A DNA stretch of 9,360 nt, taken from DATGKK01 sp035294725. Lineage in GTDB: Bacteria; Actinomycetota; Acidimicrobiia; Acidimicrobiales; Bog-793. The notes below the pieces were generated by a model. It had not been told where the DNA came from and did not search any database. It saw only the letters and a list, made by a program, of their open reading frames with translations. The DNA is taken from NCBI GenBank assembly GCA_035294725.1, contig DATGKK010000041.1:1-9360 (forward strand). The letters are read 5' to 3'. Shown here piece after piece: positions 6,912-9,360 of the stretch. The position numbers and the translations under genes were made by a program. Position 1 is the stretch's first letter, and every line of letters starts with the position of its first letter.

Positions 6912-7221
6912 CGCCCGATCAGCACGGGCTTGCCCCCGCGGGAGCTCCGCTGCCGGTTCAGCGTGGCCGCCGGACCCGGCTGCGTGCTCGAGCCCGCAGG
7001 GCTCCCGCCGGGTGAGACCTCGCCAAGGTTTGCGGTCCGAGCGATCGCGCTTGCCGTCCCGCCCACGAGGCTTGGTCACCCGGTGGCCGAGCCGGTCACC
7101 GTCTCCGGCCGCCTCCTGACCCTTCGCGCCCTGGGGGCGTCGTGTGGCTACTCCGATGCTTGCGTGCGGAGCCGGAGGGCCCTGCACCCGATCGCGGTGA
7201 CGGCTGGGGCAGACTCCTCCT
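6912..7221 (+). other. 310-nt intergenic region without a convincing gene
   Basis: Open frames here (for example 6930-7229 on +) have no family likeness or convincing start. A 5-bp hairpin, GCCCG/CGGGC (6913-6929), follows the leuA stop and lacks a T-run. A larger two-part stem-loop lies at 6975-7012. GGTCACC occurs twice as a direct repeat (7074-7080 and 7094-7100), 20 bp apart, which is about two helical turns and could be a regulator site. CAGACT (7210-7215) could be a -10 for a leaderless start at 7222. I see no tRNA or known RNA gene. Confidence 0.5.
6975..7012 (+). other. GC-rich two-tier stem-loop downstream of leuA
   Basis: Outer arms CCCGGC (6975-6980) and GCCGGG (7007-7012) enclose a perfect inner hairpin, GAGCCC (6990-6995) with GGGCTC (6999-7004) and a 3-nt loop. 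No T-run follows, so it is not a standard intrinsic terminator. It could be a U-less terminator, a 3' RNA stabiliser, or chance in GC-rich DNA. Confidence 0.3.
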
Positions 7222-8355
7222 ATGGATGACCGGCGCCGCGGGAGGGGACCCGGTCGCGTCCGGGCTGCGCGCAAGGTTGCGGCGGCTGCGGTCGCCGCCG
7301 CCGTGCTCGGGGCTTGCTCCTCGACGGGAGGCGGCGCCTCTCCGAAGACCGGGAAGCCCGCGAGCGACGCTGCCCCGGTCGTCTCCCCCTCGGCCGCCCG
7401 GGCCATCCTCGGACCGACGATGGCGACGAACAACCGTGCGAATGCCCGGCTGGACAGCTCGCTCCTCGCGTCCTACGAGGCAGGGTCGGCCTTCGCGCTC
7501 GACAACGCCACGTACGAGGCCGACCGGGCGGCGCACTTCCGCCCGCCCCCGGCGCCGTTCACCGTGGACCTCATGCAGTTGGCCCTCACCCGCCAGACCG
7601 CGTACCCGGCAAAGTTCGTGGCAGAGGGGATCCAGCACTCGCTCTCGAAGAGCGCACCGGCGGCCGCGACCTCCTGCGGGACGATCCTCACCTTCGAGCG
7701 GGCGTCGTCGCGCTCGCCGTGGCGCATCGTCCTCGAGCCGTCGCTCAAGGCCTCGCAGCTGCCCCGTCTCGCAAGCGGCTCAGGGGGCTTTGCGCCCGCT
7801 GTGGACCAGGCGCGCCGCAGGGTCGCGGACGGGTTGCCGGAAAAGGTGGTGCAGGCCCTTCTCACCGAGGAGACGACGGGGCGGCTCGGGCCGTTCCGGC
7901 CGTCGGACTTCACCGATCCCTGCGGCGGGATCCCGAACCCCCGCCAGGACGTCACCTCGGCAGAGGCTGCCGGGTTCAGCCAGCGGGACCTCTTCCGCAC
8001 GGCGGCCCGTCCCGACACGACCGCGTTCGCGCTCGCGGGCGGAGGGACACTCGTCATGTTCACGCTCCGCTTCGAGGACCAGCTGCTCGCGACGGAGCCG
8101 TCCAACCTGATCGACTGGAGCCACCCGAGCCTCAGCCAGTCGCCCGGGGAGGCCTGGACGTACTTCCTCTCGGCGGGCACCTACTCAGAGGTGAGCGAAT
8201 CGGGGGAGCTCGAGATGGCCGTCGAGCTGTCCCCATCGGGTACGAGCTGGCGCTTTGTCGGCAGCTACGGAGGCGTCACTTCGGTCACCGGGCACCGAGC
8301 GACACCCTCGTCCGCGCCCCCGACGACGTCGCAGCTCGCGGCGGCGTTCCCCTGA
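7222..8355 (+). CDS. putative lipoprotein of unknown function
   Basis: I do not recognise a function for this 377-residue protein. The N-terminus is strongly basic (RRRGRGPGRVRAARK), followed by an Ala/Val-rich core and the lipobox LGAC with Cys32. It is therefore predicted to be a secreted, membrane-anchored lipoprotein. A Ser/Thr/Gly/Pro-rich tether (about 33-55) precedes the mature domain. That domain contains ATNNRANARLDSSLL (68-82), SYEAGSAFALDNATYEADR, PWRIVLEPSLKASQLP (167-181) and two cysteines, Cys152 and Cys234, that might form a disulphide. The general pattern resembles actinobacterial lipoproteins of unknown-function families, but I cannot name one with confidence. ATG 7222 has no Shine-Dalgarno, and CAGACT (7210-7215) is placed so that the transcript could be leaderless. 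It ends 10 nt from the convergent leuD stop. Confidence 0.8.
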   Translation: MDDRRRGRGPGRVRAARKVAAAAVAAAVLGACSSTGGGASPKTGKPASDAAPVVSPSAARAILGPTMATNNRANARLDSSLLASYEAGSAFALDNATYEADRAAHFRPPPAPFTVDLMQLALTRQTAYPAKFVAEGIQHSLSKSAPAAATSCGTILTFERASSRSPWRIVLEPSLKASQLPRLASGSGGFAPAVDQARRRVADGLPEKVVQALLTEETTGRLGPFRPSDFTDPCGGIPNPRQDVTSAEAAGFSQRDLFRTAARPDTTAFALAGGGTLVMFTLRFEDQLLATEPSNLIDWSHPSLSQSPGEAWTYFLSAGTYSEVSESGELEMAVELSPSGTSWRFVGSYGGVTSVTGHRATPSSAPPTTSQLAAAFP

Positions 8356-8369
8356 GGGGTCCGCCTCAG
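8352..8369. terminator. small hairpin between convergent stop codons
   Basis: CTGAGG (8352-8357) and CCTCAG (8364-8369) form a 6-bp stem with a 6-nt loop. The stem includes the TGA of the lipoprotein gene on + and the TGA of leuD on -. Being symmetric, it could act on both transcripts, but neither side has a T-run, so termination activity is uncertain. Confidence 0.3.
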
Positions 8370-8959
8370 CCGGCCGACGGCATCCACTCGGCCCGCCGCG
8401 CCTCGTAACCGTCGATCTCCGCCAGGTGCTCGAGGGTGAGGTCGATGTCGTCGAGGCCCTCGAGCAGCCGCCGCCGGGCGGCGTCGTCGAGCGTGAACGG
8501 CCCTTCGATGCCAGCGGCGGGAGCCTCGATGAGGCGGCGCTCCACGTCGACGGTGAGCTCGAGGTGAGGATCGGCCTGTACGGCCGAGATGAGCGCGGCC
8601 GAGAGCTCGGGCGAGACCTCGGCCGGGACGAGCCCCGACTTCGTGGCGTTGCTCCGGAAGATGTCGCCGAAGCGGCTGCTCACGACGGCCTCGAAGCCGT
8701 AGTCGGTGAGCGCCCACACGGCGTGCTCGCGTGACGAGCCGGTGCCGAAGTTCGGCCCGGCGAGCAGGATGGAGGCCCCGGCGTGCTCGGGGCGGTTCAG
8801 CACGAACGCGGGGTCGTCCCGCCACTCGGCGAACAGCCCCGCCCCGAAGCCCGACCGCTCGATCCGCTTCAGCCACTCGCTCGGGATGATCTGGTCGGTG
8901 TCGACGTCGGAGCGGTCGAGCGGCACCGCCCGGCCCGTGAGGACCCGGACCGCTCTCAC
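8366..8959 (-). CDS. leuD: 3-isopropylmalate dehydratase small subunit
   Basis: LeuD is the swivel-domain subunit of isopropylmalate isomerase. With LeuC it converts 2-isopropylmalate to 3-isopropylmalate through dimethylcitraconate, the step after LeuA. The 197-residue protein starts MRAVRVLTGRAVPLDRSDVD and contains TDQIIPSEWLKRI (21-33), FGAGLFAEWR, and the conserved GPNFGTGSSREHA (68-80), SRFGDIFRSNATKSGL (95-110). Length fits the family (about 200). The frame is open to 9109, but that extension lies inside leuC and has no family likeness. GTG at 8959-8957 is preferred because it gives the normal N-terminus and overlaps the leuC TGA as GTGA, implying translational coupling. It is the last gene of the minus-strand operon. 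Confidence 0.95.
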   Translation of the reverse strand: MRAVRVLTGRAVPLDRSDVDTDQIIPSEWLKRIERSGFGAGLFAEWRDDPAFVLNRPEHAGASILLAGPNFGTGSSREHAVWALTDYGFEAVVSSRFGDIFRSNATKSGLVPAEVSPELSAALISAVQADPHLELTVDVERRLIEAPAAGIEGPFTLDDAARRRLLEGLDDIDLTLEHLAEIDGYEARRAEWMPSAG

Positions 8960-9360
8960 GACCCCGCTCCGGCGTGCTCGAGGAGCTCTCCGGGGCTCGC
9001 GAACCGTCCCAGCACCGCCGTCGCGGCGGCGACCGCGGGCGACACGAGGTGGGTCCTTCCGCCCCTGCCCTGGCGGCCCTCGAAGTTCCGGTTCGAGGTG
9101 GAGGCGCACCGCTCACCGGGTGCGAGCTGGTCCGGGTTCATCCCGAGGCACATCGAGCAGCCGCTCTCCCTCCACTCGAAGCCGGCCGCCGTGAACACGG
9201 CGTCGAGCCCCTCCGCCTCGGCGGCCGCCTTCACCCGGCGGGAGCCGGGCACGACGAGCGCCCTCAGCCCCGGCTTCACCCGGCGGCCCTCGACCACGGC
9301 CGCAGCGGCGCGCAGGTCCTCGATGCGCCCGTTGGTGCACGAGCCGATGAACACGGTGTC
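8956..9360 (-). CDS. leuC: 3-isopropylmalate dehydratase large subunit, C-terminal part (5' end outside window)
   Basis: This is the last 134 residues of LeuC, the aconitase-like catalytic subunit that holds the [4Fe-4S] cluster. The visible start DTVFIGSCTNGRIEDL contains the first cluster cysteine (visible residue 8). ESGCSMCLGMNPDQL contains the other two (68 and 71), so all three ligands are present. It continues with GERCASTSNRNFEGRQGRGGRTHLVSPAVAAATAVLGRF, written here in parts as GERCASTSNRNFEGRQG and then RGGRTHLVSPAVAAA, the usual substrate-contacting C-terminal region. The frame is open to the window edge, so the true start lies beyond 9360. Its TGA (8958-8956) overlaps the leuD GTG by 4 nt. 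Upstream control cannot be seen. Confidence 0.95.
   Translation of the reverse strand, partial: DTVFIGSCTNGRIEDLRAAAAVVEGRRVKPGLRALVVPGSRRVKAAAEAEGLDAVFTAAGFEWRESGCSMCLGMNPDQLAPGERCASTSNRNFEGRQGRGGRTHLVSPAVAAATAVLGRFASPGELLEHAGAGS

Noticed and set aside
6940..7070. Possible tRNA or small structured RNA gene, prompted by GGTTCA and nested stems
   Set aside because: No cloverleaf, anticodon arm or consensus T-arm could be built, and there is no match to SRP RNA or other RNAs I know.
6930..7229. 99-codon frame in the leuA-lipoprotein gap
   Set aside because: No Shine-Dalgarno or family likeness, and it overlaps the lipoprotein start. Frames of this size are common by chance at this GC content.
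8960..9109. N-terminal extension of leuD by 50 codons
   Set aside because: It lies wholly inside leuC in another frame and adds low-complexity sequence; GTG 8959 gives the normal LeuD start.

Overview
The window is a high-GC stretch (G or C at most third codon positions) with frequent GTG starts and tightly packed genes. This points to an actinobacterium. LeuA is the shorter (~525 aa) form rather than the ~600 aa form of corynebacteria and mycobacteria, and together with the gene mix this would fit a deep-branching lineage such as Acidimicrobiia. The placement is inference only. I see no mobile element, tRNA, rRNA or CRISPR array.

Left part, + strand: the 3' end of serA (phosphoglycerate dehydrogenase, ACT domain), then an unrecognised two-helix membrane protein. 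Next is a complete four-gene CUT1-type ABC importer in the order binding protein, ATPase, permease, permease (938-5109). Its proteins are closest by eye to the Ugp (glycerol-3-phosphate / glycerophosphodiester) system. The genes are 2 nt apart or overlap, so they look like one co-translated operon. The binding protein carries a combined twin-arginine and lipobox signal.

Middle, + strand: leuA (5331-6911). Its 221-nt leader is the most interesting part of the window. It holds a possible promoter, an 11-codon leucine-rich leader ORF (MTQALLVLLLT), a perfect 9-bp hairpin just after the leader stop, and a strong intrinsic terminator ending in the only T6 run I found. It also holds a second short acidic ORF whose stop overlaps the leuA start as ATGA. 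This is the architecture of a leucine attenuator. Several mutually exclusive pairings are visible, including a hairpin loop complementary to the leuA Shine-Dalgarno.

Right part: a 310-nt gap without a convincing gene (6912-7221), then an unrecognised lipoprotein on + (7222-8355). It runs convergently into the leuC-leuD pair on - (leuD complete, leuC cut by the window end), with only 10 nt between the stop codons.

Together LeuA and LeuCD perform the first two steps of leucine synthesis from 2-ketoisovalerate, SerA begins serine synthesis, and the importer supplies an organic substrate, possibly a phosphorylated glycerol compound. No wholly new system is evident; the leuA leader is the best candidate for new biology.
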